A stretch of DNA of 64,000 nt from Glycomyces harbinensis (GCF_900101745.1 NZ_FNAD01000011.1:62001-126000); one strand, 5' to 3'. Positions 16,718-25,604 are shown, counted from the first letter of the stretch. The notes: generated by a model not told the origin, from the letters alone. Numbers and translations: made by a program.

Positions 16718-17799
16718 CGGTGCATCCCCGCACCCGCGGCGCGTCCCCTTCGCATGAGCCACAGGAAGAACGGTGCCCCGACGGCGGCGGTGACGATCCC
16801 GATCGGGATCTCGGTCGGGGCGGCGACAGTGCGGGCGGCGAGGTCGGCGGCCATGAGGAACATGGCGCCGCCGAGCACGGTGACGGGCAGCATCCGGCGG
16901 TGGTCGGCGCCAACGGCGATGCGGCTGATGTGCGGGATGACCAGGCCGACGAAGCCGATGCCGCCGCTGACGGCGACGACGGCGCCGGTGAGCAGCGCGC
17001 AGGCGACGAGCAGCTGGCTGCGGAAGCGGTTCACGTCCACCCCGAGCGCGGTCGCGGTCTCGTCCCCCACCTGGAGGGCGTTCAGGGAGCGGCTGCGCAG
17101 CAGCGCGAACGCGAGCACGATCGCGAGCGCGGCGGCCGGGACGGCCAGCTGGGTCCAGGTGGCGGCCGCGACGCTCCCGAGGAGGAAGAACAGGATGCTG
17201 AAGACGTTCTGCGCCTCGGTGGTGATGGTCAGGTAGCTGGTGACGGCGCTGAGCAGGGACCCGAGGGCGACCCCGGAGAGGATGAGCCGGGTCGGCGCGA
17301 CGATGCCGCCCTGGCGGGCCAGGAGGTACACGGCCACGGCGGCGGCGAGCGCCCCGGCGAACGCGGCCCCGCTGAGCGTCAGGCCGGCGGCGCCGGCGCC
17401 GAGGGTGATGACGGCGACCGCGCCGACGCCCGCGCCGGCGGAGACGCCGAGGAGGTACGGCTCGGCGAGCGGGTTGCGGACCAGGGCCTGCATGAGCGCG
17501 CCCGCCAGGGCGAGACCGGCTCCGGCGATGCCCGCGAGGAGGGTGCGCGGGAGCCTGAACCGCCAGACGGCTTGGTCCTGAAGCGATGTCAGGCTGCCGT
17601 CGGCCATCCAGGGCATGTTCGGCAGCAGGTGGCCGGCGACGATCTTGAAGGACTCGGCGACGGTCACGTCGACGGTCCCGGTCGCACCGGAGACGATGAC
17701 GACGCCGAAGCCTGCCGCCAGCAGCGCCATGCCGGCGAGGGGTGCGGTGGGACCTGCCGTGCGTCTCGCGGAAGGTCCTCGATGTCGGGTGAGGGTCAC
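16714..17799 (-). CDS. FecCD-type iron-chelate ABC permease
   Basis: The 361-residue integral membrane protein has about ten hydrophobic segments. It carries the FecCD/BtuC motifs RLPRTLLAGIAGAGLALAGA (about 82-101), QALVRNPLAEPYLLGVSAGAG (cited in part), the cytoplasmic coupling region LNALQVGDETATALGVDV and GGIGFVGLVIPHISR near the end. Translation starts at GTG 17799. It leads the four-gene operon, and the AT-rich block at 17866-17900 is the likely promoter/operator area. Confidence 0.9.
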
Positions 17800-17865
17800 T
17801 GGGCCTGCTCGGATCGGGGGGAGCGCGGCCGTGGGCGGGGACCCGCGGCCGCGCGGTGCGCTCCG

Positions 17866-17900
17866 ATACTAAAGCTAATGAAAACCGGTGTCGTTATTGT
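17866..17900 (-). promoter_or_regulatory. AT-rich upstream block, possible Fur/Zur/IdeR-type site
   Basis: This AT-rich patch 70-100 bp upstream of the FecCD permease contains AATGAAAACCGG (17877-17888), which resembles one half of Fur/Zur-type boxes. The other half is poorly matched, so the call rests mainly on context: a metal-chelate operon and an AT island. Confidence 0.25.
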
Positions 17901-17950
17901 CGGCCACGCAGAGCGTGCTGGACCACAGTCTCGACACGCGGCGGACCGAC

Positions 17951-18187
17951 TCAGTCGGCCACATTGTCGAGGAGCCGGTGGTAGCGCAGCCGCAGCGCCC
18001 GCTCCGTGCTGGCGAGCGCGGCGGCGACGCCGAGCGCGATGTTGAGCCACACCGGCAGGTGCAGCGGTGATTCGAAGGCCCCGAAGCGTTCGAGGACCGG
18101 AGGGATCTGCGAGATCGGTTCCAGCAGCTGCAGTACGAGCAGGGCCACGCCGTTGAAGAGCGCGATCGGGGAGAGGAGTCCGATCAT
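17951..18187 (-). CDS. small two-helix membrane protein, 78 aa
   Basis: From ATG 18187 the product is MIGLLSPIALFNGVALLVLQ..., with two hydrophobic helices (about 1-21 and 46-66) and a basic C-terminal tail (RALRLRYHRLL). No family is recognised. The frame is open further upstream, but that part overlaps a terminator-like hairpin. It faces away from the FecCD operon promoter and is expressed in the same direction as the secreted protein gene upstream. Confidence is moderate because the gene is short. Confidence 0.45.
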   Translation of the reverse strand: MIGLLSPIALFNGVALLVLQLLEPISQIPPVLERFGAFESPLHLPVWLNIALGVAAALASTERALRLRYHRLLDNVAD

Positions 18188-18243
18188 GCGGCTCAGCGCC
18201 GGATGGTTCCGCTCGAGGCGGGCTTGGCCGCCCAGGCGCACGC

Positions 18244-18274
18244 GGACGGCCCGGCTCGGTGAGCCGGGCCGTCC
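18244..18274. terminator. 14-bp perfect hairpin between two small genes
   Basis: GGACGGCCCGGCTC (18244-18257), a GGT loop and GAGCCGGGCCGTCC (18261-18274) form a perfect stem 27 bp after the stop of the small secreted protein gene. GTTCCTCTC follows on the plus strand; on the minus strand there is no T-run. Confidence 0.7.
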
Positions 18275-18300
18275 GTTCCTCTCAGCGGCGGCTTCGCGCC

Positions 18301-18672
18301 TCAAATGTTCGCGAAAGTGCTGATCTTCCCGGGCCCGTTCCACCACAGCCGCATCTGGTCGCTGTCGACTCGGAAGACCATGGTGTTGCAGCCTTTGTCG
18401 TTGCCGTCGGTGGTGTCGCCGTGGGGGATGTGGCCGTTGGCGCTCTGCCACAATGCCTGCCCGGTGACCGTGTACCCGTCCCGCTGCGTGTCGCAGACTT
18501 TGAACTTCTGGGGATCGGAGTCATAGAAGACCATATAGCCGAGCTGACGCCCGTCGATATCACTCAGGATGATGGTCTTGTTCGCGGCCTGAGCCGGCGC
18601 CGCGATACCGACGACGACCGACGCCATCAGAACGCACACGATCATCGCGCGCTTCATGAGCTTCGTGAACAC
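18301..18672 (-). CDS. small secreted protein, about 123 aa
   Basis: A signal peptide (KLMKRAMIVCVLMASVVVGI, cleavage after APAQA) leads a mature domain of about 90 residues with two Cys (VCDTQ and KGCNT), likely one disulfide, and a Trp-rich MRLWWNGPGK end. No family is recognised. GTG 18672 is chosen because GGAG sits eight bases upstream; ATG 18657 is the alternative and gives an equally good signal peptide. The gene stands alone, ends with a strong hairpin, and resembles in layout the other small secreted proteins of this window. Confidence 0.65.
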   Translation of the reverse strand: MFTKLMKRAMIVCVLMASVVVGIAAPAQAANKTIILSDIDGRQLGYMVFYDSDPQKFKVCDTQRDGYTVTGQALWQSANGHIPHGDTTDGNDKGCNTMVFRVDSDQMRLWWNGPGKISTFANI

Positions 18673-18819
18673 TGTAAAGTCTCCTACCCTGTAGTTACGA
18701 CCATTCTGCGAGCTCACAAGGCCCATCACAAGGCGAAACACCGGCGGGAAAGCGGCAGAAATCCCGGACTCGGGCTGTTGGAGACGTTCGGGCCGGCGGG
18801 ATCGGGCAGCTCGTTGCCG

Positions 18820-19272
18820 CTACCGCGAATGTTGCGTCTCGGCGGCGTGAGCAGCCAGGTCGTCGGCCATCCGCTGCATGGTCTTGGGCAGGATCAGCGG
18901 CGTGATCCAGCCGAGTCCCGGTTTCGAGCGCCAAGTGCCGCTCCAATCGATGAGCGTGCCGCCCTCGTCGGCCGGTCGCAGCTCGATGACCGCCCGGTAC
19001 TCCTTCATCGCGAGGTTGAACTCGTCGGTGTAGCCGAAGCGGCGCACCGGCACCAACTCGGTCAGGCGCTCGCCGGTGACGACCCTCCCGGTGCGGAACG
19101 CTCGAACGGCGCCCACGCCGTCGCTGCCGTTCGGGTCGAGGCCGCTCGATCGCTCCTCCACGAGTTCATCGAGCCCCGAAGACCAACGGGGCCAACTGCG
19201 GCCGTCGACGAGGAGGGCCCAGACGATTTCGGGTGAAGCGGCGGCGGTGGCACGTACGCGGTACTGCGGCAT
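18820..19272 (-). CDS. SRPBCC/polyketide-cyclase-like lipid-binding domain protein
   Basis: The 150-residue protein has the START/SRPBCC pattern: VRATAAASPEIVWALLVDGRSW (cited in part) at the start, IELRPADEGGTLIDWSGTW mid-way, and a C-terminal long helix MQRMADDLAAHA. The fold has a hydrophobic pocket that binds lipids, polyketides or aromatic ligands, sometimes catalytically. It is the last gene of the six-gene operon led by the DHA2 MFS exporter, 17 bp after the DUF1579-like gene. Confidence 0.75.
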   Translation of the reverse strand: MPQYRVRATAAASPEIVWALLVDGRSWPRWSSGLDELVEERSSGLDPNGSDGVGAVRAFRTGRVVTGERLTELVPVRRFGYTDEFNLAMKEYRAVIELRPADEGGTLIDWSGTWRSKPGLGWITPLILPKTMQRMADDLAAHAAETQHSR

Positions 19273-19289
19273 GGGATGGACTTCCTTCT

Positions 19290-19823
19290 CTAGGGTGTCG
19301 TCAGGAGGGCGTCGTTCGTGCGCACCGCGTGCTGCTCGTCCGCCGGGATCCAGCCGTCGAGATGGATCTCGCCGAGGTGGTGAAAGGAGTCTTCACCGGT
19401 GCGGGTGAACGTGTCGCGCAGCCCGAAGCCGGTTCCGGCGATGGTGAGTGCGCCCTCGAACACCAGCCTGTCACCCTCCCAGCCCCGGGAACGCTGCACG
19501 GCCCGACCGCCGTTGCCGGCGAACCAGTCCGCGACGAACGCGTCGGTCTCGGGTTCATAGCCCCACAGGTAGCGGCTCGACAGGGGGAACGGGTTCGCCA
19601 CGGTGGCGAGTTCCTCGATCCGCACCATGATCCAGAAGCCCCGCTCCTCCGCGGTGGCGACGATGCGCTTCGCGACCTCTTTGCGCGGGAAGAACGGCGT
19701 CTCGTGGAACAGGCCCGGGGCGTCCCACTCCCCGACGAAGAACGCCAGTTCGCGCATGCGCGGGTGCGGTTCGGGCAGTCCCGGTGCGCCGCTCTGGTCG
19801 ACGCCGGTGTCGTGACCGGTCAT
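19290..19823 (-). CDS. DUF1579-like protein
   Basis: The 177-residue soluble protein has the DUF1579-like layout: ELAFFVGEWDAPG at the start, RYLWGYEPETDAFVADWFAGNGG mid-way (cited in part) and DTFTRTGEDSFHH. These are lipocalin-like barrels that probably bind small ligands. It starts only 3 bp after the GMC oxidoreductase stop, indicating translational coupling and a shared role in the same small-molecule pathway. Confidence 0.65.
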   Translation of the reverse strand: MTGHDTGVDQSGAPGLPEPHPRMRELAFFVGEWDAPGLFHETPFFPRKEVAKRIVATAEERGFWIMVRIEELATVANPFPLSSRYLWGYEPETDAFVADWFAGNGGRAVQRSRGWEGDRLVFEGALTIAGTGFGLRDTFTRTGEDSFHHLGEIHLDGWIPADEQHAVRTNDALLTTP

Positions 19824-19826
19824 GGA

Positions 19827-21998
19827 TCATCTCCTGTGCTGACGAGTTGCATGGTCATGGTTCTGGTGGAGCAGTGCGGCGCGCGCGAAGAAGGCCGCGA
19901 ACCGGGCCGCGGCGCGGATCCGGCGGGCGCGGGTGAAGCCCTGCCCTGCGATCGAGGTGGCGAGTCGCAGCAGGTCGAACGGGCCGATGGAGACGGTAAA
20001 ACGTTGCGTCTCAACGGGTCCGGCATCGGCGGGGGCGATGGCGGTGCGCAAGTTCGTGAGTCCGGTGAGCAGCGCGATCGGGGTCCGCGATCGTGTGGCC
20101 TTCACGCCGGTCAGCCGCCATGGGCGGCCGGTGTCGTCGTCGAAGCGCAGGTCGTACGCCATCGCCTCCGGGCGGCCGTCGGGAAACAGCGAGAGCGTGC
20201 CGGTGACGGCCGCCCGCGAGGCGAGGCCCTCGATGTCGATCACGCCCCGCATCGGCACGGTGTGCGACGGGTCGGCGAGAAACCGGTCCATGCCGGGGAT
20301 CTCGGCGGTCAGTTCCAGAACCGCCCGGGCCCGCTCACGTCGGCGCGTGGCCATGCGCTCGTGGAAGACGACCCCGTCGCCCTTCGTCGCGGCGTGGCGC
20401 TCGGACATGTAGGTGAACGCCTCGTCCTCGGGTATCTCGCTGGTGGCCACCGCGTCCCACTCCGGGGCACGCCAGCCGTCGAGCCCTGAGCGTCGGATCA
20501 TCGCCTCGACCGAGCGTTCGGCCACCGCGAGGATCGTGGCCGAGGGGTTCACGCCGGTCGCGGCCGGGAGCACCGAGCCGTCCATGACGAACAGCCCCGG
20601 ATGGCCGTGCACCTCCCCGGCCTCATCGACGACGCCGGTCGCGGCGTCGGGTCCCGGACGGACGCCGCCGAGGGGGTGGACGGTCACGGTGCGCCGCAGG
20701 AGCGACCAGGTCAGCGGCTGGGACAGACGCGCGTTGAGGAGCCGCCCGAGCATCGGGCCCAGGCGGAGCTGGGACCGGTACAGCTCGGCCTGCCAGCTGT
20801 TGCGCCACGACAGGGTGGCCCGGCCGTTGTCGTTCAGGCGCAGCGTGCCGTCGCCGGAGTCGCGCCCCATGCCGAGCACGGCGAAACTGCGCCCCGCGGT
20901 CTCGATCCGCCTCCTGCGGCGGCGCTCACGCAGCCGCTCTCCGGGAAGGACGGTGTCGAGCAGCTCCTCGACCTGCGGGGGGATCGCGCCGTCCTGCACC
21001 TGGTACCACACCGACCGCTTCCCTTCGGGCACGTCCAGAACAGTAGTGGTCGTGATCGTCGGTCCGGTCGTCATGTCGCCTCTGCCCTCGCGCAGTCGGG
21101 CGAGGGTGAGGAAGTCGCCGTTGCCGGAAAAGCCCCGGCCGAGCTGCGGCGAGAGCCCGGGCAGGGTGCCGTGCACGTCGCGGGCGCGCAGCAGGAGTTC
21201 GTTGGTGGCCACCGCGCCCGCCGCGAGGACGACGCGGGGCGCGGTCCATTCGCGCAGGGGCGCTTTGCGATCGGAGGGGGTCGCGGCGGACACCAGGTAG
21301 CCGCCGTCGCGCGGTTCGATGCGCTGCACCTCGGCGTCGGTGACGGCGCGCGCCCCGTGGCGTTCGGCCACGGCGAGGTAGTTGTGATCCAGCGTGTTCT
21401 TCGCCCCCTGGTTGCAGCCGATGACGCACTCGCCGGTGAAGGAGCACCCGCGCTGGCTGACGCCGTGGCGGTTCGGGCGCCAGACGTGCGGGTCGCCGAA
21501 CGTCACCGCCAGGTTGGGCCGCACGGTGGCCTCTGCCATCGCCATGTCCCGGACCATGGCTTCGACCAGTTCGGTGCGGGGCGGCGGCCGCCCGGTGCCC
21601 GGATCCGGCTGCACCGGTGCGACGTCGAGCATGTGCGCGGCCAGGTCGTAATAGGGGTCGAGCCGCTCGCGGCGCAGCCCGGCCGGCCAGCGCTCGTCCA
21701 TGGCGCCGGCGAAGGGCCGGGCGAACACGTTCGCGTAGGCGAGCGATCCGCCGCCCCAGCCGGCCGCTTGGACGCTGGCCATCGTGTCGAGCCAGCGGAT
21801 GTCGTAGAGGCCCTGGTCGACGTCCCACATCCAGCCGTCTTTGAGGTCGGGTCGGCGGGGGAACCCGCCGGGCCGCCATCGGCGGCCGCGTTCGAGCACG
21901 ATGACGGTGAAGCCCGCCTGCGCGAGGCGGGCGGCGGCGACGGCGCCGCCGAAGCCGCTGCCGACCACAATGGCGTCGGCGTCGAATGGTTCGGTCAT
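19827..21998 (-). CDS. GMC-family oxidoreductase (cholesterol-oxidase-like) with C-terminal extension
   Basis: The 723-residue flavoprotein starts with the FAD-binding AIVVGSGFGGAVAAARLAQAG (cited in part, 9-28), LERGRRWRPGGFP and GWGGGSLAYANVFARP, then the Cys-rich QRGCSFTGECVIGCNQGAKNT and the GMC C-terminal HPLGGVRPGP, VMDGSVLPAATGVNPSATI. These resemble class-I cholesterol/steroid and glucose-methanol-choline oxidases. After about residue 520 a further domain of about 200 residues follows (MRGVIDIEGLASRAAVTGTL), lipocalin-like in its strand pattern, and may hold the substrate or lipid. There is no signal peptide. ATG 21998 is preferred over upstream frame because the FAD motif follows directly. 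Confidence 0.82.
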   Translation of the reverse strand: MTEPFDADAIVVGSGFGGAVAAARLAQAGFTVIVLERGRRWRPGGFPRRPDLKDGWMWDVDQGLYDIRWLDTMASVQAAGWGGGSLAYANVFARPFAGAMDERWPAGLRRERLDPYYDLAAHMLDVAPVQPDPGTGRPPPRTELVEAMVRDMAMAEATVRPNLAVTFGDPHVWRPNRHGVSQRGCSFTGECVIGCNQGAKNTLDHNYLAVAERHGARAVTDAEVQRIEPRDGGYLVSAATPSDRKAPLREWTAPRVVLAAGAVATNELLLRARDVHGTLPGLSPQLGRGFSGNGDFLTLARLREGRGDMTTGPTITTTTVLDVPEGKRSVWYQVQDGAIPPQVEELLDTVLPGERLRERRRRRRIETAGRSFAVLGMGRDSGDGTLRLNDNGRATLSWRNSWQAELYRSQLRLGPMLGRLLNARLSQPLTWSLLRRTVTVHPLGGVRPGPDAATGVVDEAGEVHGHPGLFVMDGSVLPAATGVNPSATILAVAERSVEAMIRRSGLDGWRAPEWDAVATSEIPEDEAFTYMSERHAATKGDGVVFHERMATRRRERARAVLELTAEIPGMDRFLADPSHTVPMRGVIDIEGLASRAAVTGTLSLFPDGRPEAMAYDLRFDDDTGRPWRLTGVKATRSRTPIALLTGLTNLRTAIAPADAGPVETQRFTVSIGPFDLLRLATSIAGQGFTRARRIRAAARFAAFFARAALLHQNHDHATRQHRR

Positions 21999-22100
21999 GG
22001 ACGTTCGCTCCCGAAGGGGTGTCGTGTTCGGTGTCGGTCCGGGCCGTGGGGCGCGGCGCCCGATCGGTGGCGCGCGGGCGCCGCGCCTCACTGAAGGCTG

Positions 22101-22517
22101 CTACCCGTGCTTGCCGGGTGCGGCGCTGCCGCTGTAGTCGTCGAGGTTCGCGACCAGGTCGGCGATGTCGGGCGTGTTCGCGAAGCGGCGCTGGTGGATC
22201 GCGGCGATCTTGGCGCCCAGCTCCGGATCGGGGTCGTCGGTGATGTCGAACGAGGCGAACTTGTCGATCAGCGGCAGGCCGCTGCGGTCGATCTCGTTGT
22301 GCTCGGGGTGGTTCATCATCTCCTCGTAGTCTTCGAGGCTCTCGAGCTGCGAGACGGCGCCGAACTGGTACTCGCCGCCGAAGTCGCGGCCGACGACCCA
22401 GGACTTGATCGCGGTGATCTTGGTGGAGGCCTGCCGCATGCGTTCGAGCCCGGCGTCCACGTCTTCTTGCGAGAGACCGGGTTTGATGCTGAATCGGATG
22501 CCGTGGTAGATCATCAT
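22101..22517 (-). CDS. Dabb (stress-responsive A/B barrel) domain protein
   Basis: The 138-residue protein matches the dimeric alpha-beta barrel family: IYHGIRFSIKPGLSQEDVDAGLERM at the start (cited in part), FGAVSQLESLEDYEEMMNHPEHNE in the middle. Plant and bacterial homologues include olivetolic-acid-cyclase-like enzymes and monooxygenases acting on aromatics, so an oxidative or cyclase step on a small molecule is possible. Two adjacent ATGs (22517, 22514) follow AAGGAAG. It sits between the NmrA-like and GMC genes in one operon. Confidence 0.75.
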   Translation of the reverse strand: MMIYHGIRFSIKPGLSQEDVDAGLERMRQASTKITAIKSWVVGRDFGGEYQFGAVSQLESLEDYEEMMNHPEHNEIDRSGLPLIDKFASFDITDDPDPELGAKIAAIHQRRFANTPDIADLVANLDDYSGSAAPGKHG

Positions 22518-22549
22518 GTCTTCCTTTCGATATGTGTCTGCTGTGGTGG

Positions 22550-23404
22550 TCAGTTGCCGGAGAACGCGGCGGCGTGGTCGCGGGCGAAGTCGGCGATGTC
22601 GCGCGCGGGCCTGCCGGTGAGGTCGGCGACCGCGGTGCTGACCTCGGCGGCCTCGCCGCGGGCGTAGTGCGCGTAGTCCTCGACGAGTCCTTCGAGCTGC
22701 CAGGGCGGCATGAAGGCCGCCAGCGCGGCGGCGAAGTCCTCGCTCGTGGTGTCCTGGTAGGCGATCGGCTTCCCGGTGGCGGCCGAGATCGCTGCGGCGA
22801 TCTGGGCGTGGGTGACCGCGCGGGGCCCGGTCAGGTTGTAGGTGCGGCCGGTGTGACCGCTGTCGGTGAGCACGGCCGCGGCGGCGTCGGCGATGTCCCT
22901 GGTGTCGATCGCGCTGACGGCGGCGTCGCCGACGGGGGCGCCGAACCAGCCCTGCGAGATGGCCCCGGCGAAGCCCAGCAGCGCCTGCATGTAGAGGTTG
23001 GGGCGCAGGAAGGTGTGGTCGATGCCGAGCCCTTCGACGTGCGCTTCGACTTCGGCGTGCCAGCGCAGGAACCGGACCGGCGAGTCGGTGGCCGCCGCGT
23101 ACTGGGAGAGCACGACGAGCCGGTAGACGCCGGCGGAGCGGGCGAGGTCGGCGAAGCGGGTCTGGAGGGCGGCTGCGTCCTCGGCGGACGGACTGTTGAG
23201 AAAGGCGGCGTCGACGCCTTTCATCGCGGCGGTGAGCGACGCGGGGTCGCCCAGGTCGGCGAGGACGTTCTCGACGCCGGGGACGGACCGTTCGGGGTTG
23301 CGGATCATGGCGCGGACGGTGGCGCCGCGGGCCTGGAGGGCGGGGATGAGGGCGGATCCGACGGTGCCGGTCGCGCCGGTCACGAGGACGGTGGGTGCGG
23401 ACAT
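22550..23404 (-). CDS. NmrA-like NAD(P)-binding reductase (atypical SDR)
   Basis: The 284-residue Rossmann protein starts VLVTGATGTVGSALIPALQ (6-24). It lacks the SDR Tyr-Lys pair and has the NmrA/QorB-like VVLSQYAAATDSPVRFLRWHAEVE (cited in part) and FLRPNLYMQALL. Members act as redox sensors or quinone reductases. It lies 58 bp after the MFS exporter gene in the same direction and 32 bp before the Dabb gene. Confidence 0.82.
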   Translation of the reverse strand: MSAPTVLVTGATGTVGSALIPALQARGATVRAMIRNPERSVPGVENVLADLGDPASLTAAMKGVDAAFLNSPSAEDAAALQTRFADLARSAGVYRLVVLSQYAAATDSPVRFLRWHAEVEAHVEGLGIDHTFLRPNLYMQALLGFAGAISQGWFGAPVGDAAVSAIDTRDIADAAAAVLTDSGHTGRTYNLTGPRAVTHAQIAAAISAATGKPIAYQDTTSEDFAAALAAFMPPWQLEGLVEDYAHYARGEAAEVSTAVADLTGRPARDIADFARDHAAAFSGN

Positions 23405-23462
23405 TGCTGGTCTCCTTGACTTGGCTGGTTCGGGATCGGTTGCGGCAGTGGGACTGCCGGGG

Positions 23463-24884
23463 TCAGGACGCGGTCGAGGCGAGTGTGTCCTGTCTGGACT
23501 TCCCTCGCGCGGTGAGCGAGATGACGAGGGCGATGGCCATGAGCGCGGCCTGGCTCAGGAACGCGGTGGTGAAGGCGATGTCGCCGTGGGCGCCGGCCGC
23601 GCCGATGGCGATGCCGGCCAGGGCGGCGAGCCCGATCGCGCTGCCGAGCTGCTGCGCGGCGTTGACCAGTCCGCTCAGGAGCCCGGATTCGCCTTCGCCG
23701 CTGTCGCGCACCGCCATCGTGGTGGCGTTGACGATCCCGAGGCCGAGACCGGAGCCGATGAGCGTGAACGATCCGAAGAGGTGCACGGAGTAGCCGCTGG
23801 TCACCGGGTTCAGGGCCAGCCACAGGATGCCGGCGAGCAGGAGGACGAGGGCGACGGGCAGGGCCCGGCCGAGGCCGATGCGGTTGGTCAGCATGGGCGC
23901 GAAGCCGGCGCAGGTGATGAGCATGACGGCGATGGGGGTCTGTGCCGTGCCGGCCTCCGCGGCGGTCATGCCGAGCACGTCCTGCTGGTAGAGCGGCAGG
24001 AAGAAGAACAGGCTGGTGAGGGTGGCGCCGAGGAGCGCCATCACCGCGCTCGCCGTGACGACCGGCCCGCGCCGGAAGACGCTGAGCGGGACCAGGGGGT
24101 GCGTGGAGCGGCGCTCGGCGGCGATGAACGCCGCGATCGCGGCGAAGCCGACCGGGATGCCGATCAGGGTGGCGGGGTTGCTCCATCCGGCTTCGGAGGC
24201 GGCGACCATGCCGAAGGCCAGGGCGGAGACGCCGACGGTGATGGCGATCGCGCCGGGGAGGTCGAAGCGGCCGGGCCGGCCCGGGAAGGACGGGACGGTG
24301 CGCATGACGATGAGCATGCTGAGGATGCCGAAGGGCACCGGGGCCCAGAAGACCGACTGCCAGCCGATGGTCTGGGTCAGGACGCCGCCGATGAAGATGC
24401 CGAGGAGGCTGCCGGCGCCGGAGACGATGCCCCAGATGCCGAGGGCTCGGGTGCGCGCGGCGGGGGTCTCGTAGATCGCGAGCATGAGCGCGAGCGAGGA
24501 GGGCACCACGGTCGCGGCGCCGATCCCTTGGCCGATGCGCCCGGCGATGAGCATGGGCCCGCTGACGGCCAGGGCGCAGAGGGCGCATGCGGCGAGGTAG
24601 ACGAGCATGCCGGCCATGAAGACCCGGCGTGCGCCGAGCACGTCGGCGAGGCGTCCCCCGAGCAGCAGCAGCCCGGCGAAGGCGACCAGGTAGCTGTCCA
24701 CGACGATGGCGAGCTCGCCGGAGGTGAGCCCGAGGCCGTCGCGGATCGCCGAGCCGGCGAGGTTGACCATCGCGGTGTCGAGGATGATCAGGAACATGGA
24801 GGTGGCCAGGCCGGTCAGGGCCAGGCCGCGCGGGATTCGCGGATAGGAGGACTGCACCGGAGGGGGTGCGGTTCGGTCGGTCAT
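23463..24884 (-). CDS. DHA2-type (14-TM) MFS drug/metabolite exporter
   Basis: The 473-residue membrane protein has about 14 hydrophobic segments. The DHA2 motifs are seen: FLIILDTAMVNLAGSAI in TM1, LLGGRLADVLGARRVF (motif A), and RIGQGIGAATVVPSSLALM (motif C region). It exports hydrophobic or aromatic compounds with proton exchange. It is the first gene of a six-gene operon, and its upstream region carries a perfect GATAGTGA palindrome shared with the TetR gene's own promoter. Confidence 0.88.
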   Translation of the reverse strand: MTDRTAPPPVQSSYPRIPRGLALTGLATSMFLIILDTAMVNLAGSAIRDGLGLTSGELAIVVDSYLVAFAGLLLLGGRLADVLGARRVFMAGMLVYLAACALCALAVSGPMLIAGRIGQGIGAATVVPSSLALMLAIYETPAARTRALGIWGIVSGAGSLLGIFIGGVLTQTIGWQSVFWAPVPFGILSMLIVMRTVPSFPGRPGRFDLPGAIAITVGVSALAFGMVAASEAGWSNPATLIGIPVGFAAIAAFIAAERRSTHPLVPLSVFRRGPVVTASAVMALLGATLTSLFFFLPLYQQDVLGMTAAEAGTAQTPIAVMLITCAGFAPMLTNRIGLGRALPVALVLLLAGILWLALNPVTSGYSVHLFGSFTLIGSGLGLGIVNATTMAVRDSGEGESGLLSGLVNAAQQLGSAIGLAALAGIAIGAAGAHGDIAFTTAFLSQAALMAIALVISLTARGKSRQDTLASTAS

Positions 24885-24941
24885 CGTTTCGTCTCTCGTG
24901 AGTGGGTGTCGGGTGCGCCGGGAGCCGGCGCCTCGTATTTT

Positions 24942-24961
24942 GATAGTGAGTGGTCACTATC
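24942..24961. promoter_or_regulatory. TetR operator upstream of the MFS operon
   Basis: GATAGTGA (24942-24949)-GTGG-TCACTATC (24954-24961) is a perfect 8-bp inverted repeat 58 bp upstream of the MFS start. The same palindrome with one mismatch lies in front of the TetR gene at 25557-25576. Confidence 0.85.
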
Positions 24962-25006
24962 TTTAGGATAGGAATCGACTCGCCCGGCGAGGCTTGGACC
25001 GGTGGG

Positions 25007-25552
25007 TCAGGCCCCGGAGGCGAGGAAGCGCTCGGCCCAGGCGTCGTGTGCGGCCCGGGCGGGCAGGTCCATGGACGCGGCCACCATGTACAGCATTCCG
25101 GCGGAGAAGAAGTCGTGCGCCATGTCGGTGTCCACGTTCGGGATCGCCTCCACGCGCTCGAAGGTCTCCTGCGTCCACCGGTGCATGAGGTCGCGGATGA
25201 CGGGGTCCTCCGAGGCCGCGTACCCCTGGAGCAGGATGAGCATCAGCTCGCGCTGCCCCATCAGGGCACCCCAGGCCTCCGCCATGGTCTCCAGCGGACG
25301 GTCCTCGGCGGACTCGCCCGCCATGAGCATCTGGCGCTCGACCGTCGCGAACGCCTCCTCCAGCACCGCGATGAAGAGCTCGCGCTTGGTCGGGAAGACG
25401 CGGAAGAGGTTCGGGTGCGAGATCTCCAGGTCCTTGGCGATGCTCACGGTCGAACCGCCGTGCAGCCCTTTATGGCTGAACTCCTTCAGCGCCGCCTCGA
25501 GTATCTCGCGGCGGCGCTGCTCGATGCCGACCCGCGGCCGCTTCCCTGCCAT
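25007..25552 (-). CDS. TetR-family repressor
   Basis: The 181-residue protein has the TetR N-terminal domain: RREILEAALKEFSHKGLHGG (about 13-32), STVSIAKDLEISHPNLFRVFPTKREL (recognition helix, cited in part), then a helical ligand-binding domain (DPVIRDLMHRW, AHDFFSAGMLYMVAAS). It is transcribed towards the MFS operon, and an identical palindrome precedes both. It therefore almost certainly represses itself and the six-gene operon, and is relieved by the compound the exporter removes. Confidence 0.9.
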   Translation of the reverse strand: MAGKRPRVGIEQRRREILEAALKEFSHKGLHGGSTVSIAKDLEISHPNLFRVFPTKRELFIAVLEEAFATVERQMLMAGESAEDRPLETMAEAWGALMGQRELMLILLQGYAASEDPVIRDLMHRWTQETFERVEAIPNVDTDMAHDFFSAGMLYMVAASMDLPARAAHDAWAERFLASGA

Positions 25553-25556
25553 GTTT

Positions 25557-25576
25557 GATAGTAAACACTCACTATC
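25557..25576. promoter_or_regulatory. TetR operator in front of the TetR gene
   Basis: GATAGTAA (25557-25564)-ACAC-TCACTATC (25569-25576) matches the operator at 24942-24961 with one mismatch and starts 5 bp upstream of the TetR start codon, so bound repressor would block its own transcription. Confidence 0.8.
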
Positions 25577-25604
25577 GACGTCGTGTCAACCCGGGGGTCG
25601 GTGT

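Noticed and set aside
23196-24971. A 591-codon plus-strand frame opposite the NmrA-like and MFS genes
   Set aside because: It is a composition artefact antisense to conserved proteins; no domain is recognisable.
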